Shown one piece after another: positions 24,996 to 32,652 of a stretch of 64,000 nt of DNA. Below the pieces are notes generated by a model. It made no database searches and was not told the origin of the DNA. It saw only the letters and a list, made by a program, of their open reading frames with translations. Numbering within the stretch: the stretch's first letter is position 1; each line of letters opens with the position of its first letter. The position numbers were made by a program, and so were the translations under genes. Source of the stretch: Bradyrhizobium pachyrhizi (lineage in GTDB: Bacteria; Pseudomonadota; Alphaproteobacteria; Rhizobiales; Xanthobacteraceae); NCBI RefSeq assembly GCF_001189245.1, contig NZ_LFIQ01000051.1:106193-170192 (forward strand), given 5' to 3'.

Positions 24996-25778
24996 CTATT
25001 TGCCCGGATAATTGGTAGGTGCGTAGCTTTGCAGAAAATCGGCCAACTCGTTCAGGGACAACTCGGGGTAACGCAGATCGGAAGTGTCAGCCTGACGTCC
25101 GGAAGGACCGAAGATCCTTTCGAGAAATCGCACAGGAGGCACCCCCTCATTGAAAGCCTTGCCTGATGATGGGGACGCGATCGCCGGCGTCCGCCAATCC
25201 ACGCTGTCCGCGCCATTGTCGGTCAGGGCGACGATCCGGCCCAGAAGCCCCCCACTCGCTCCCGACCGCGCGGCCGCACCGCCTACGGGCACTTCGGGAT
25301 ATCCATACTCGCGCGGCGAACGGAGTCTGCCGGCGGCGCCGAAATCGCCCGCCGACGCAACTGGACGCGATCCGGCGTCGGGATAGTCGTACTCCCAAAC
25401 ATTGCTTCTGCTTGGGATCCCGGCGGCCGCACCGCTATCTCGGATAAGGGGTCTGCTCCAGGGCTGCGAATAATCGTCGGACATTTCGTAGGGCCCAAAC
25501 CCGTACGTCACACCGGCGCCAGGCGTCCCAAAGCCAACACCGTGCGCGCCTCCGCTGGTCCCGACATTCGCGCGAACTGGTCCGAATCCGATGCTGCCTG
25601 ATGCCGACGGCCCAGTCAGCAGTCCTTCAAGGTCTGGTGTGTATCCCGCGGACAGGCCCCAGCGAGGTGTGCCCGCATACACTTGGGGATAGAGTCTGCC
25701 GTGATTGTCGATGTACGCGCCGACCCCGCCGCCCCATGGCCAGCCAAACGTTCCTCCACCGTAAGTCCCTGCTGTCAT
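24996..25778 (-). CDS. Gly-rich protein inside the portal-splitting element
   Basis: 260 residues, strong AAGGAG site. The N-terminal 110 residues are a glycine- and aromatic-rich beta pattern (YGGGTFGWPWGGGVGAYIDN, WGLSAGYTPDLEGLLTG, GVGFGTPGAGVTYGFGPY), like a beta-barrel or fibre. Later come GGLLGRIVALTDNGAD, sharing the GGL-GR-VAL motif of other proteins here, and an acidic C-terminus (LRYPELSLNELADFLQSY). No signal peptide. It may be a virion-delivered or toxin-type protein; no family recognised. Confidence 0.6.
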   Translation of the reverse strand: MTAGTYGGGTFGWPWGGGVGAYIDNHGRLYPQVYAGTPRWGLSAGYTPDLEGLLTGPSASGSIGFGPVRANVGTSGGAHGVGFGTPGAGVTYGFGPYEMSDDYSQPWSRPLIRDSGAAAGIPSRSNVWEYDYPDAGSRPVASAGDFGAAGRLRSPREYGYPEVPVGGAAARSGASGGLLGRIVALTDNGADSVDWRTPAIASPSSGKAFNEGVPPVRFLERIFGPSGRQADTSDLRYPELSLNELADFLQSYAPTNYPGK

Positions 25779-25787
25779 CTGTGCTCC

Positions 25788-26156
25788 TTACCGCGTTTGA
25801 TCGACTGCCAACTCGCAGTTGGTTCGATAGGTTTTCCAGGATTTGAACGTCTGATAAGCAACCCAGAAGACTCCAATCAGCACGAAACAACCAAACACGA
25901 TATTTCCCGCCGCGAAGAATCCAAGCGAGCCGCCCAAGGCAGCGGCGCACCAGCCGTACAAGGTCTTCATGTACTCGGCTTGCTGCGGCAACGACGTCGA
26001 AGGCGCGAGCGCATAGGTGTGAAGCGCGTATCGCGACATGTCGTAGTCCTGGAACTGTGGAGGAAGCGAATCGACAAGCTGGCGACGAATGACCTCGGAC
26101 TTGACGGCCGACCATATTGCGACAATTGCGGCGACGGCAAAGAAGGCGACAGACAT
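25788..26156 (-). CDS. Two-segment membrane protein inside the portal-splitting element
   Basis: 122 residues from the ATG at 26156 (CAGGGA upstream). N-terminal membrane segment MSVAFFAVAAIVAIWSAV, a soluble loop (QLVDSLPPQFQDYDMSRYALHTYALAP), then LYGWCAAALGGSLGFFAAGNIVFGCFVLIGVFWVAYQ. Ten bases separate it from the Gly-rich gene, so they are co-transcribed and may be a pair, for example effector and partner. No family recognised. Confidence 0.65.
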   Translation of the reverse strand: MSVAFFAVAAIVAIWSAVKSEVIRRQLVDSLPPQFQDYDMSRYALHTYALAPSTSLPQQAEYMKTLYGWCAAALGGSLGFFAAGNIVFGCFVLIGVFWVAYQTFKSWKTYRTNCELAVDQTR

Positions 26157-26235
26157 GGCAATTCCCTGAACATTTCGACGACAATCGCGACTATGCACCA
26201 AACTCCGTGTGCTTCGCCATCCCGCTTGGAAGCCT

Positions 26236-26579
26236 TCAGCGGTCCGCCGAATAGTTGTCGCGCAGATAGTCCAGCATCAAACCGTACAAGCCGCCCGCCT
26301 GCTGCGGGGTGTCGCCGTCGCCGGGCTCCATGGCTCGACAGGCGCGACCGAGCCTTCCGCCCCGATCGACGACATTTTGTTTCTTGCCGACTGAGGAACA
26401 CCGCTCTGATCGGGAATACTGGTGTTGACCGTGACCGATGGAAGCATCGTTGAGACGTTGGTGGTCGTTCCGTACCCCAACGAGTCGGCCGAAGTCATTC
26501 CACACCTGCGAAAGACGAGTCCGTCGTTCAGGCTGACCAAGGGTGGACTGACCCGCCATACGTCGCGCCCACGCGCCAT
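26236..26579 (-). pseudogene. Small phage gene with one frameshift
   Basis: One frame gives TTTNVSTMLPSVTVNTSIPD, QSGVPQSARNKMSSIGAEGS and VAPVEP; the next gives GDGDTPQQAGGLYGLMLDYLRDNYSADR to a stop at 26236. A single frame change near 26335 would join them into a Ser/Pro-rich protein ending in the GGLYG motif. It could also be two spurious frames, so confidence is low. Confidence 0.35.
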
Positions 26580-26839
26580 ACATGCCGGTGAGGGTCAGCG
26601 ATCGACCCTCACTCCTTACTGAAGCAGGCAAAACCTATCCGAATCGGGCGCGACTAAATGATCGCATCATGATCGCATGGGCGCCGGTGGCTTCATCTTG
26701 ATCGGAGTCCTTTTTTCATATCTCAGGACTTGAGCAGCCAGCAATCCGAGCCGAACGGTCGACGTCGGCCCGCAGAATTCTGAGTCTGGCGCTGCTTGGG
26801 ACTTCCTTCTAGGTCGCGAGCCCGAACGACGACGAGCGG

Positions 26840-27424
26840 TCAGCTCGTAACCTCGGTCCCCACATCGCTGGCCAGATCGCGCACGGTGTGCTCGACGATC
26901 TTCATCGCACCATTCGACTCCATCACCGCCTGCGCCAGCAGCGCAAACTGGTCGTCGGTCAGGTCGTAATAGGTTTCCCGGTTCTCTTCCTCGCGCTCCT
27001 CCCACCACACCTTCACGACGCCGACCTTCGACAGCAGCGCGTCCTTGATGAAGGAATAGAGCGTCATGAAGCCCGGATTCTGCTGCATGAAGACGTGATT
27101 GACGTAATCGGTCTCCTGCTGCGCGGCGGCCTCGTCCTCGGGGCCGACAGGCTCGAAGCGCACGACCTCGTCGGAGCCGGCGAAGATGTCCATCAGCGAG
27201 GGCATCAGCCCCTCGATGGTGTCGGCGACATCGGTCGAGACCGCCCGCGAACGGCCGTCCTGCGCCGGCATGTCCTTGCGCATGTCGCCGAGATAATAAT
27301 CCATTGCGTCCGCCCGCTCCTCGGCGAGCCGCGCTGCGGACAGCGCCGCGAGCGCATCGGCCTTTTCGGAGGCGAGCATCGCCTTGAGGTCTGAGGTGGA
27401 CATTTTTTGCGATTGCCATGACAT
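26840..27424 (-). CDS. Portal protein, N-terminal third (split gene, part 1)
   Basis: 194 residues, ATG at 27424 with GGAGG. RADAMDYYLGDMRKDMP, GRSRAVSTDVADTIEGLMPSLMDIFAGSDEVVRFEPVGPEDE, ETDYVNHVFMQQNPGFMTLYSFIKDALL and VVKVWWEEREEE are the conserved N-terminal region of P22-type portals, whose middle and end are found at 23313-24935. The frame stops at 26840 just after MKIVEHTVRDLASDVGTEVTS. Nothing in the piece itself looks decayed. Confidence 0.85.
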   Translation of the reverse strand: MSWQSQKMSTSDLKAMLASEKADALAALSAARLAEERADAMDYYLGDMRKDMPAQDGRSRAVSTDVADTIEGLMPSLMDIFAGSDEVVRFEPVGPEDEAAAQQETDYVNHVFMQQNPGFMTLYSFIKDALLSKVGVVKVWWEEREEENRETYYDLTDDQFALLAQAVMESNGAMKIVEHTVRDLASDVGTEVTS

Positions 27425-27549
27425 GTTTGGCCTCCGGGGTCATTCATTCCATTGATCAACTTGGAATCGATCGAGTATCTCTCATGCAGCCTGGTGAACT
27501 CTCTGATGTCCGGCGAAGCAGGAATCGTGAGGGCGAATGACGCATTGCA

Positions 27550-28836
27550 TCACACCCACCCCTGCTGCCGGTACTGGATCACCCGATTGAAGCTGCCCGC
27601 TCTCCCCGGCGCCTCGTAGCAGATCGCCATCAGGCCGAGCGCATCGGCAGCATGGCTGGACCAATCGTGCTCAGGACCAAGCCCGACGTTGCGCACCTCG
27701 TCCTTCCTTTCATGATAGAAGCCGATCGCGTCACGGCCGGCCTCCGTCGTCGCCTCGTTCCACCAGAGTTGCGGTCCGAGCCGGCGCAGTGCCTCGATGC
27801 GCATCATCGCTGCGCCGCGGCCCTGGTTCTTCACCGGTGGCTCGACGGCGAAACCGGCGTCGCGCAGATGGTCCTCGTAGCGCTTACCGGTGACGTTGTT
27901 GGTCGCCATGCCGTCATGCGGAAGATACAGGATCGCGTTCTGATAGTTCCGCGAGCGCAGCCAATTGACATGATACGCCAACACCTGGCCGGCGCTCTCA
28001 TAGTAGTCCAGGATCCTGATTTCGCTGCCGGCCCACTGCACGATCCACATCGTGAAGGCATCGGCCGTCGCACCGGCGCCACCGATATCGATGAAGGCGC
28101 GTAGCGGCAGCAACGGATCAGCGGCCACCTTGCCGATCCGGCCGTCCTTGGACGCCTGAGTCAAGAGCTCCGCGAAGTAAGCGCCTTCGAACGCCTGCAC
28201 GTAACCTCCCTCCCAGATGTGATTGTAGCGATCGGGATAAAGCGCAAGATCAGTGCGCCGCTCTTCGTCAAGCACCGCGGGAAACCACGGATTGTCGCGC
28301 CAGTTTGCTTTGACGACGATGGCTCCGGGCGGCTGGCGTATCCGGAGGAAGTCATCGACCGCGTCCGACTTCCGCCTCGGATTCCAGCTCGCCCACAATT
28401 CCGAGCCGGGCGCACGGATCGTCGGCCGCAGCAACGCGAGACTATGCGCGCTCAGCGACTGCGCCTCGTCGATCCACGCGACCTTGAAGCCCTCGAGGCT
28501 CTTGATCGAATCCGCGGTGTGATCGCGCATGCCCCGGAAGATCATCACGCCGTCCCCGGGCGTTGTGATCCTGTCCGAATATACCTTGAACCCCTGGCCG
28601 ACGCCAAGCGACGCGATCTTGCTTTCGATCAGCCGCTTTGATGATTGCGCCAGTGTCCGCTGCGCCTCGCGGATGCAAACCGCCAAGGTGCCGCGCTCGG
28701 CCTGGCACATCTCGACCAGAAGCTCGCCGAAGAAGTGAGACTTTCCCGACCCCCGGCCGCCGAATGCTCCCTTGTAACGTGCCGGCCGAAGCAGCGGCTC
28801 GAACACTTTTGCGGTTGGAATTTTCAGGATCGACAA
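27550..28836 (-). CDS. terL: Phage terminase large subunit
   Basis: 428 residues from a TTG at 28836. ATPase domain: Walker A GGRGSGKS near residue 30, AVCIREAQRTL, Walker B VAWIDEA and the motif LWASWNPR. Nuclease domain: FIDIGGAGATADAFTMWI with the first acidic residue, then LPHDG and a final DALGLM. This matches the phage terminase large subunit (PBSX/T7-like branch). It cuts and pumps DNA through the portal encoded just downstream. Confidence 0.9.
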   Translation of the reverse strand: MSILKIPTAKVFEPLLRPARYKGAFGGRGSGKSHFFGELLVEMCQAERGTLAVCIREAQRTLAQSSKRLIESKIASLGVGQGFKVYSDRITTPGDGVMIFRGMRDHTADSIKSLEGFKVAWIDEAQSLSAHSLALLRPTIRAPGSELWASWNPRRKSDAVDDFLRIRQPPGAIVVKANWRDNPWFPAVLDEERRTDLALYPDRYNHIWEGGYVQAFEGAYFAELLTQASKDGRIGKVAADPLLPLRAFIDIGGAGATADAFTMWIVQWAGSEIRILDYYESAGQVLAYHVNWLRSRNYQNAILYLPHDGMATNNVTGKRYEDHLRDAGFAVEPPVKNQGRGAAMMRIEALRRLGPQLWWNEATTEAGRDAIGFYHERKDEVRNVGLGPEHDWSSHAADALGLMAICYEAPGRAGSFNRVIQYRQQGWV

Positions 28837-29087
28837 GGCTGCTCTCGGTAAGGGAAATCGGCGTGCACGCCCGTCTGATGCCGAGCGGTGATCATCTCGC
28901 TTGAACGGTCATTGACGAGAGCGTGCTCTGAGCAAGCCGGCAAGCCAATCGTCCGGATTGGAGTATGCGGCGCGCAATCGTTGCGCACATCTCAGGTGAT
29001 CGCGGGCCTAGCTCACCTGGGCTCGTACGCGAGCGCACCTGTGCTAGCGAATAAAAGCGTGAGGAAAATGCCGACCGGTGATGCAGC
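28837..29087. other. Intergenic region, no gene seen
   Basis: About 250 bases between the large terminase and the 29088-29339 membrane gene. No credible ORF, hairpin with T-run or LexA box seen. Confidence 0.5.
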
Positions 29088-29339
29088 TCAGTGAATGAAG
29101 AACAGGATCACCATGAGCCCCGCACAAAAAGCCAGGAGTCCGATCAAGGTGGCGAAAGTCGCTTCGATTTCCATGCAGCCTTCTTCGCGATCCCGATAGC
29201 CCAGCCAGTTGAATTTGTGAGAATCGAGGATTGGGCCGACCCGGACCTTACCGAATGAGACGACCGGAAAGACCAGCCGAGCTATGGCGTAACCCAATAG
29301 CCACCAGATCGATTGAAAGGTCGAGAGGGGCACTGTCAT
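29088..29339 (-). CDS. Small membrane protein between terminase genes
   Basis: 83 residues from the ATG at 29339 (AGGGGG about 8 bases upstream). Two hydrophobic segments: FQSIWWLLGYAIARLVFPVVSF and, after a charged middle, FATLIGLLAFCAGLMVILFFIH. No family recognised. It stands between TerS-like and TerL genes, where membrane proteins are not usual, so it may be cargo. Confidence 0.5.
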   Translation of the reverse strand: MTVPLSTFQSIWWLLGYAIARLVFPVVSFGKVRVGPILDSHKFNWLGYRDREEGCMEIEATFATLIGLLAFCAGLMVILFFIH

Positions 29340-29345
29340 GCTCAC

Positions 29346-29661
29346 CGCCCCCTAGTGCACGAAAAGGCCTATTGGCCATGGCCGTCGACATCCACCGATA
29401 TGAGATCAGACACTACCGACCGAGCAGGCTGCATCATCGCACAATACGACCATTCCGCTCTGACACACCATGATAGATATCATGGCGGCCAACGCGTTGG
29501 TAGACCGGTCCCGTGGATCGGGGCGCTCAATGCTGCGAGCGGTAGTGATAGCGGTCCAGGCTCTCAATGACGTGATTGAACCTGTTGGAGCGATCGTCGA
29601 CGACCGGCCCAAGTGAACTGCTGAATCTGAACTGCTGAACCGGGCGGGCCGCAGCTGGCCC
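29346..29661. other. Intergenic region with a short tandem repeat
   Basis: About 315 bases with no credible gene. It contains two copies of TGAACTGCTGAA (29614-29625 and 29628-29639). No promoter or terminator stands out. Confidence 0.45.
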
Positions 29662-29916
29662 TCAGGCGTCGTCGCCCTCAGCCCCCTCTGGCTCAACGAT
29701 GATGCGCTCGATGCGATGCACAAGTTCGAGCGCTCCGTCTCCGTTCTCGATCGCTTGCGGCGGTTTGCCCCAGCCGCGATCAAGGATGGCATTGGCTGCG
29801 GAGACGCGGGCAGCCGGGGTTGCGCTGGTCGATCGCATCACCCCGACCAGTGCGTTGATCGCGCTTCTCGTGTGACTTCGTGCAAGCGAACGGATCTGCG
29901 TAATCGTTCTTGCCAC
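29662..29916 (-). CDS. Terminase small subunit-like protein
   Basis: 84 residues from the GTG at 29916 (AGGAG upstream), overlapping the upstream stop as GTGA. LARSHTRSAINALVGVMRSTSATPAARVSAANAILDRGWGKPPQ is the helix-turn-helix-type core found in small proteins preceding terminase genes in alphaproteobacterial prophages. It may recognise the packaging site. Assignment rests on this motif and position. Confidence 0.6.
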   Translation of the reverse strand: MARTITQIRSLARSHTRSAINALVGVMRSTSATPAARVSAANAILDRGWGKPPQAIENGDGALELVHRIERIIVEPEGAEGDDA

Positions 29917-30075
29917 TCACTTCTCCTGCCAATCGGACGGGAGATACTCGCTCGGAGCCGTGTCGCAATCCGGATCAGGATCAGGCAACACCGCGCGAAA
30001 TGCGATCGTGGGAAAGTCCGTCTGCTCGCGTTTGGGATGCGGGCGCGGAATGAACTGGATGATCTCGGCGCTCAT
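29917..30075 (-). CDS. Small phage protein, unknown
   Basis: 52 residues from the ATG at 30075 (GGGAG upstream), coupled on both sides: ATGA with the 22-codon gene upstream and GTGA with the TerS-like gene downstream. Sequence SAEIIQFIPRPHPKREQTDF, then a Pro/Asp-rich end. Tight coupling supports a real gene. Confidence 0.6.
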   Translation of the reverse strand: MSAEIIQFIPRPHPKREQTDFPTIAFRAVLPDPDPDCDTAPSEYLPSDWQEK

Positions 30076-30140
30076 GCAAGCTCCCACAACGCGACGGCAA
30101 CCAGACCCGCGAGCGCGAGCGATATCAGATAGGCGGTCAT
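30072..30140 (-). CDS. 22-codon membrane micro-ORF
   Basis: Encodes MTAYLISLALAGLVAVALWE plus two residues: a single membrane helix. Its ATG at 30140 has CGAGG 7 bases upstream and its stop overlaps the next ATG (ATGA). The frame is open further upstream to 30428 with an Arg/Pro-rich reading that lacks a good start. It opens the packaging operon behind leader copy B. Confidence 0.5.
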   Translation of the reverse strand: MTAYLISLALAGLVAVALWELA

Positions 30141-30432
30141 GCAAACCTCGTTGATCGGCCGGCAGCGCGCGATGCGGCCGTGGAATGAATGTGCGGCAGA
30201 TCGCGCACGGGCGGCGATCTTTGGGGCGCGAACCTTATCCCTGACGAGCGGGGCCGCGGGCGGCGCCGGCTTGCGCCGCGCCGCAGGACCGGCGCGTTCG
30301 CGCGCGCCGGTCAATTCGTGGTCGCTTCTACGGGTTCGGACGGCGGCGCGCTTGCGACGCTCAGGCGACGGGCTGGGAGGATGTGGCGTCGTGACGGTGC
30401 GGCCGCCGTCCGATTGGTGAAACGGCAAACAA

Positions 30433-30462
30433 AAAGCCCGCCGCGGATTGCTCCGCGCGGGC
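30433..30462 (-). terminator. Leader terminator upstream of the packaging operon
   Basis: Hairpin with arms GCCCGCcGCGGA and TCCGCGCGGGC (one bulged base), followed on the minus strand by TTTTTG. It lies about 15-45 bases below the predicted start of the promoter at 30484-30513. It parallels the hairpin at 19991-20020. Confidence 0.7.
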
Positions 30463-30483
30463 TCAACAATTTCTGATTTTCGG

Positions 30484-30513
30484 ATTATGCCCCTGAGTTG
30501 CCCGACGTGTCAA
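30484..30513 (-). promoter_or_regulatory. Late-type promoter of the packaging operon, leader copy B
   Basis: Minus strand: -35 TTGACA (30508-30513), 18-base spacer, -10 CATAAT (30484-30489). The sequence TTGACACGTCGGGCAACTCA is identical to leader copy A. No other promoter is evident for the packaging genes. Confidence 0.6.
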
Positions 30514-30673
30514 ACCCTTTTTTCGGGCTGAATGCGATCGGTAAAATGCGATGCGTCGGCTTCGACGGTGAGAAACCGCCTTGAGCGAAAAGCTTGGGCA
30601 TTGATCCGGAATCGCAACGCGAGCCGGCGCCAAGCGCCTATGCTTGCTGCGATGATGTCAGTGTGCCGTTGAG

Positions 30674-30689
30674 TTGCCCGACGCGTCAA
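30674..30689 (-). repeat. Variant of the TTGACACGTCGGGCAA element
   Basis: Minus strand TTGACGCGTCGGGCAA followed by CTCAA, but without a good -10 (CACACT) and without the hairpin seen downstream of the two complete leaders. It lies 161 bases upstream of leader copy B. Confidence 0.6.
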
Positions 30690-30802
30690 GCGGACAGCTC
30701 ACAATATTTGGATCACAATATTTGGATCGACATCAATACAGTTTTTGGCTTGCGTCGGTCGAACTGACCCGCGCCGCATTTGATTGCAAGGAGGAAGCGT
30801 CG

Positions 30803-30988
30803 ATGTATTTCGTTGCTGCCGTGCTCGCGGTCCTGTCCGGCCTGTTCTACGCCGCGGGCCACCATCAGATCGGCTCTCTCGGTGCCACCATGTGCCAGTA
30901 TGGCGGCATCTTCTGCGATAGTCCAGTGCTGGTTCTCGTCGGTGCGGGATTTGCAGCAGCGTGGGGCGTGCTGGTCAGCGTTCGCTGA
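30803..30988 (+). CDS. Small membrane protein
   Basis: 61 residues from the ATG at 30803 with a strong AAGGAGG site. MYFVAAVLAVLSGLFYAAG, a short loop with two Cys (GATMCQYGGIFCDSP), then VLVLVGAGFAAAWGVLVSV: two membrane helices. Unknown function; the first plus-strand host-like gene to the right of the prophage. Confidence 0.7.
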   Translation: MYFVAAVLAVLSGLFYAAGHHQIGSLGATMCQYGGIFCDSPVLVLVGAGFAAAWGVLVSVR

Positions 30989-31029
30989 TCATCCCGCGAT
31001 GTTTCCGACGATGATTTTGTGCCGCTGAT

Positions 31030-31045
31030 TTGCCCGACGAGTCAA
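31030..31045 (-). repeat. Variant of the TTGACACGTCGGGCAA element
   Basis: Minus strand TTGACTCGTCGGGCAA, then ATCAGCGGCACAAA. Like the copy at 30674 it lacks the downstream hairpin. Confidence 0.55.
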
Positions 31046-31090
31046 ATTCCTCCGCCCTGCGTCGGGATGTGATCCCACGAACGCCCGCAT

Positions 31091-31402
31091 CTATCGCGGC
31101 GTGCCCGGATTTGCCGGATGAGCGGGCTTTGGGCCGGGTGGATCAGGCTCGATCGGTGCCTTGGGCTCGGTCGGTATGACCTTTGCGCCGGCCGCGCGCG
31201 CCGCCTCGCCGGTCGTTGAGTAGTTCGCCGAAGCGGCCGACTGCACGTTCGGCTTGTTCCACGGACCGTGATCCACGATCAGCATGCCGAGCACGCCGAG
31301 GATCGCAACCACGGCCGCGACCAACAGCGGCGTGCCACCATGCCGATTTCGATGCTTGACCGAACCGCCGTCCGCAATGCCATGCGCCTGCATTGTCATC
31401 AT
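31091..31402 (-). CDS. Membrane-anchored protein with Pro-rich tail
   Basis: 103 residues from the ATG at 31402 (GGAGGAGG upstream). A short cytoplasmic His/Gly-rich start, one membrane segment (TPLLVAAVVAILGVLGMLIV), then an extracytoplasmic Pro/Ala-rich tail (KAPIEPDPPGPKPAHPANPG). No enzyme motif. Role unknown. Confidence 0.65.
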   Translation of the reverse strand: MMTMQAHGIADGGSVKHRNRHGGTPLLVAAVVAILGVLGMLIVDHGPWNKPNVQSAASANYSTTGEAARAAGAKVIPTEPKAPIEPDPPGPKPAHPANPGTPR

Positions 31403-31594
31403 CGCCTCCTCCACGGAAACAAGCCGCGACGCGCGCGTAAGTTTCCGGTTCCCCGATGTGAAAGCGAGGCATGTCGGTGGAACCAATCCGCCGCTGCGGA
31501 ATTTCCCGGATATGTGGCCGCCACCGCCGTTCAGGACGTGCGGATAGCAAAGGCGTCTGTCACCTGGCTTTCAAGTAAAATCGCGGCACGGCAC

Positions 31595-31855
31595 ATGAGC
31601 TCCGAAACACCTGAGTTCCCGCTTCAACCCACACTCGGTGAACGAGCGATCGACACCGCGACGGACGTCTCGCGTACGATCACGGAGGTGTCGGATGGAC
31701 TTCGAGCCGCCGCCGATCGCCTCAGCGATGCAATCGCGACCTCGCGCCGACCGGGCGGAGCCCTGGCCACCGTGAGTGCGGTCACGCGCGAAGCGCCGCT
31801 CGCAAGCCTGTTCGTCGCGTTTCTGCTCGGCGTTGCCGTCGCGCGCCGGCGCTAA
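31595..31855 (+). CDS. Small tail-anchored helical protein
   Basis: 86 residues. A charged amphipathic helix (RAIDTATDVSRTITEVSDGLRAAADRLSDAIATS) and a C-terminal hydrophobic segment with Arg end (APLASLFVAFLLGVAVARRR). This resembles the ElaB/YqjD (DUF883) layout of membrane-bound helical proteins, though the match is loose. Ribosome site weak. Confidence 0.5.
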   Translation: MSSETPEFPLQPTLGERAIDTATDVSRTITEVSDGLRAAADRLSDAIATSRRPGGALATVSAVTREAPLASLFVAFLLGVAVARRR

Positions 31856-31882
31856 AGCGTCGATGGGGTCGCGAACGCCGTC

Positions 31883-32236
31883 CTAGAACTTGCCCTTCGT
31901 CGCGTCCTTGGTCGCCGACATCACGCTACCGCTGATCTGCCGCATGTGTTCGCCGGCGTTGGTGAACTGGCTGCGCAGGAATTCCGACTGGATCCGCATC
32001 GCCTCCTGCAGATCCGTTGCGTGCACGAGCTTGCGCGCATGCTCGAACGCCGCCTTCATGTTCTGCTCGGTGAACGACAGCGCTTGTTTGGAGATCTCGG
32101 TACCGGCGCCCGGCATCGACGTCATCGACTTGCTCGCGGCATCAAAGAACAGGCTGAAGGCCTGTTCGGCCTGGTCGATGGTCTTTTCCGCGAGATCGCG
32201 CAACTCGGCGGGAACTTCAAGCTTCGGCTCAATCAT
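31883..32236 (-). CDS. Phasin-family protein
   Basis: 117 residues, ATG at 32236 with AGGGGG. AELRDLAEKTIDQAEQAFSLFFDAASKS, then SKQALSFTEQNMKAAFEHARKLVHATDLQEAMRIQSEFLRSQFTNAGEHMRQI is the typical phasin helix. Phasins coat polyhydroxyalkanoate granules and control their size and number. Confidence 0.85.
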   Translation of the reverse strand: MIEPKLEVPAELRDLAEKTIDQAEQAFSLFFDAASKSMTSMPGAGTEISKQALSFTEQNMKAAFEHARKLVHATDLQEAMRIQSEFLRSQFTNAGEHMRQISGSVMSATKDATKGKF

Positions 32237-32453
32237 GATCGCGCCCCCTGAAATAAGCGTCCGACGACGTTAGCATAGATTGTGACGGCGTCAGCGCCGG
32301 ATCGCGAGCTATGAAGACCCCACCCGCTCCGGCCGATTGAGGAAAAATTACCTAGCCGCGACCGACAACCGATTCCAATCATGTCAGCACTGTGGCATAG
32401 TGATTCGGCTTCTTCGTCGGTCGCGTTCGCGTCTCTGGGGAATAAGGGATCCG

Positions 32454-32639
32454 ATGCTGCGCGCCGTTCGTCCGACACCGACCTGCACCCGGTTCAAGAC
32501 CAGCATAGAGATGCCGTGCATGAAGTGCGGCACGCAAATGCGGCTTGCCTTGATCGAGCCGCGCGATCAAGTCTACGACGTGCTGACCTATCAGTGCACG
32601 CCTTGCAATTCCGGTGAAAGCTTCCTGAACGCGCGCTAG
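32454..32639 (+). CDS. Small zinc-ribbon-like protein
   Basis: 61 residues from the ATG at 32454 (AAGGGA upstream). Two Cys pairs, MPCMKCGT and YQCTPCNSG, about 24 residues apart, suggest a zinc ribbon. No other domain. Common as a small hypothetical protein in Bradyrhizobium-type genomes. Confidence 0.65.
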   Translation: MLRAVRPTPTCTRFKTSIEMPCMKCGTQMRLALIEPRDQVYDVLTYQCTPCNSGESFLNAR

Positions 32640-32652
32640 GCTGCGCGCCTGT

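Larger units (their letters stand above)
24934..26846 (-). other. Intervening element splitting the portal gene
   Basis: About 1.91 kb separates the two portal halves. Both junctions carry GAGCT in the same codon phase (26842-26846 at the end of part 1, 24929-24933 at the start of part 2); removing one copy plus the DNA between restores one continuous portal frame (..EVTS-STKMAVPM..). The element holds three minus-strand genes, none recognisable as a homing endonuclease, recombinase or transposase. An intron is conceivable: AGGTT at the end of part 1 (26849-26853) could pair with GACCT about 30 bases inside the element with a U-G wobble, but I could not identify a catalytic core. Confidence 0.55.

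Noticed and set aside
24936..26839. Insertion sequence as the cause of the split portal
   Set aside because: No transposase frame, no terminal inverted repeats seen, and the flanking GAGCT identity is too short to prove a target duplication.
29614..29639. Tandem TGAACTGCTGAA repeat
   Set aside because: Only two copies, no link to a promoter or gene; probably slippage.
29406..29792. A 128-codon minus frame overlapping the TerS-like gene
   Set aside because: Composition is Ser/Arg/Thr-rich and it overlaps the better supported 29662-29916 gene with its coupled GTG start.
30141..30428. A longer protein extending the 22-codon ORF upstream to 30428
   Set aside because: The added stretch is Arg/Pro-rich, lies against the leader hairpin and lacks a ribosome site; the short ATG at 30140 has a good one.
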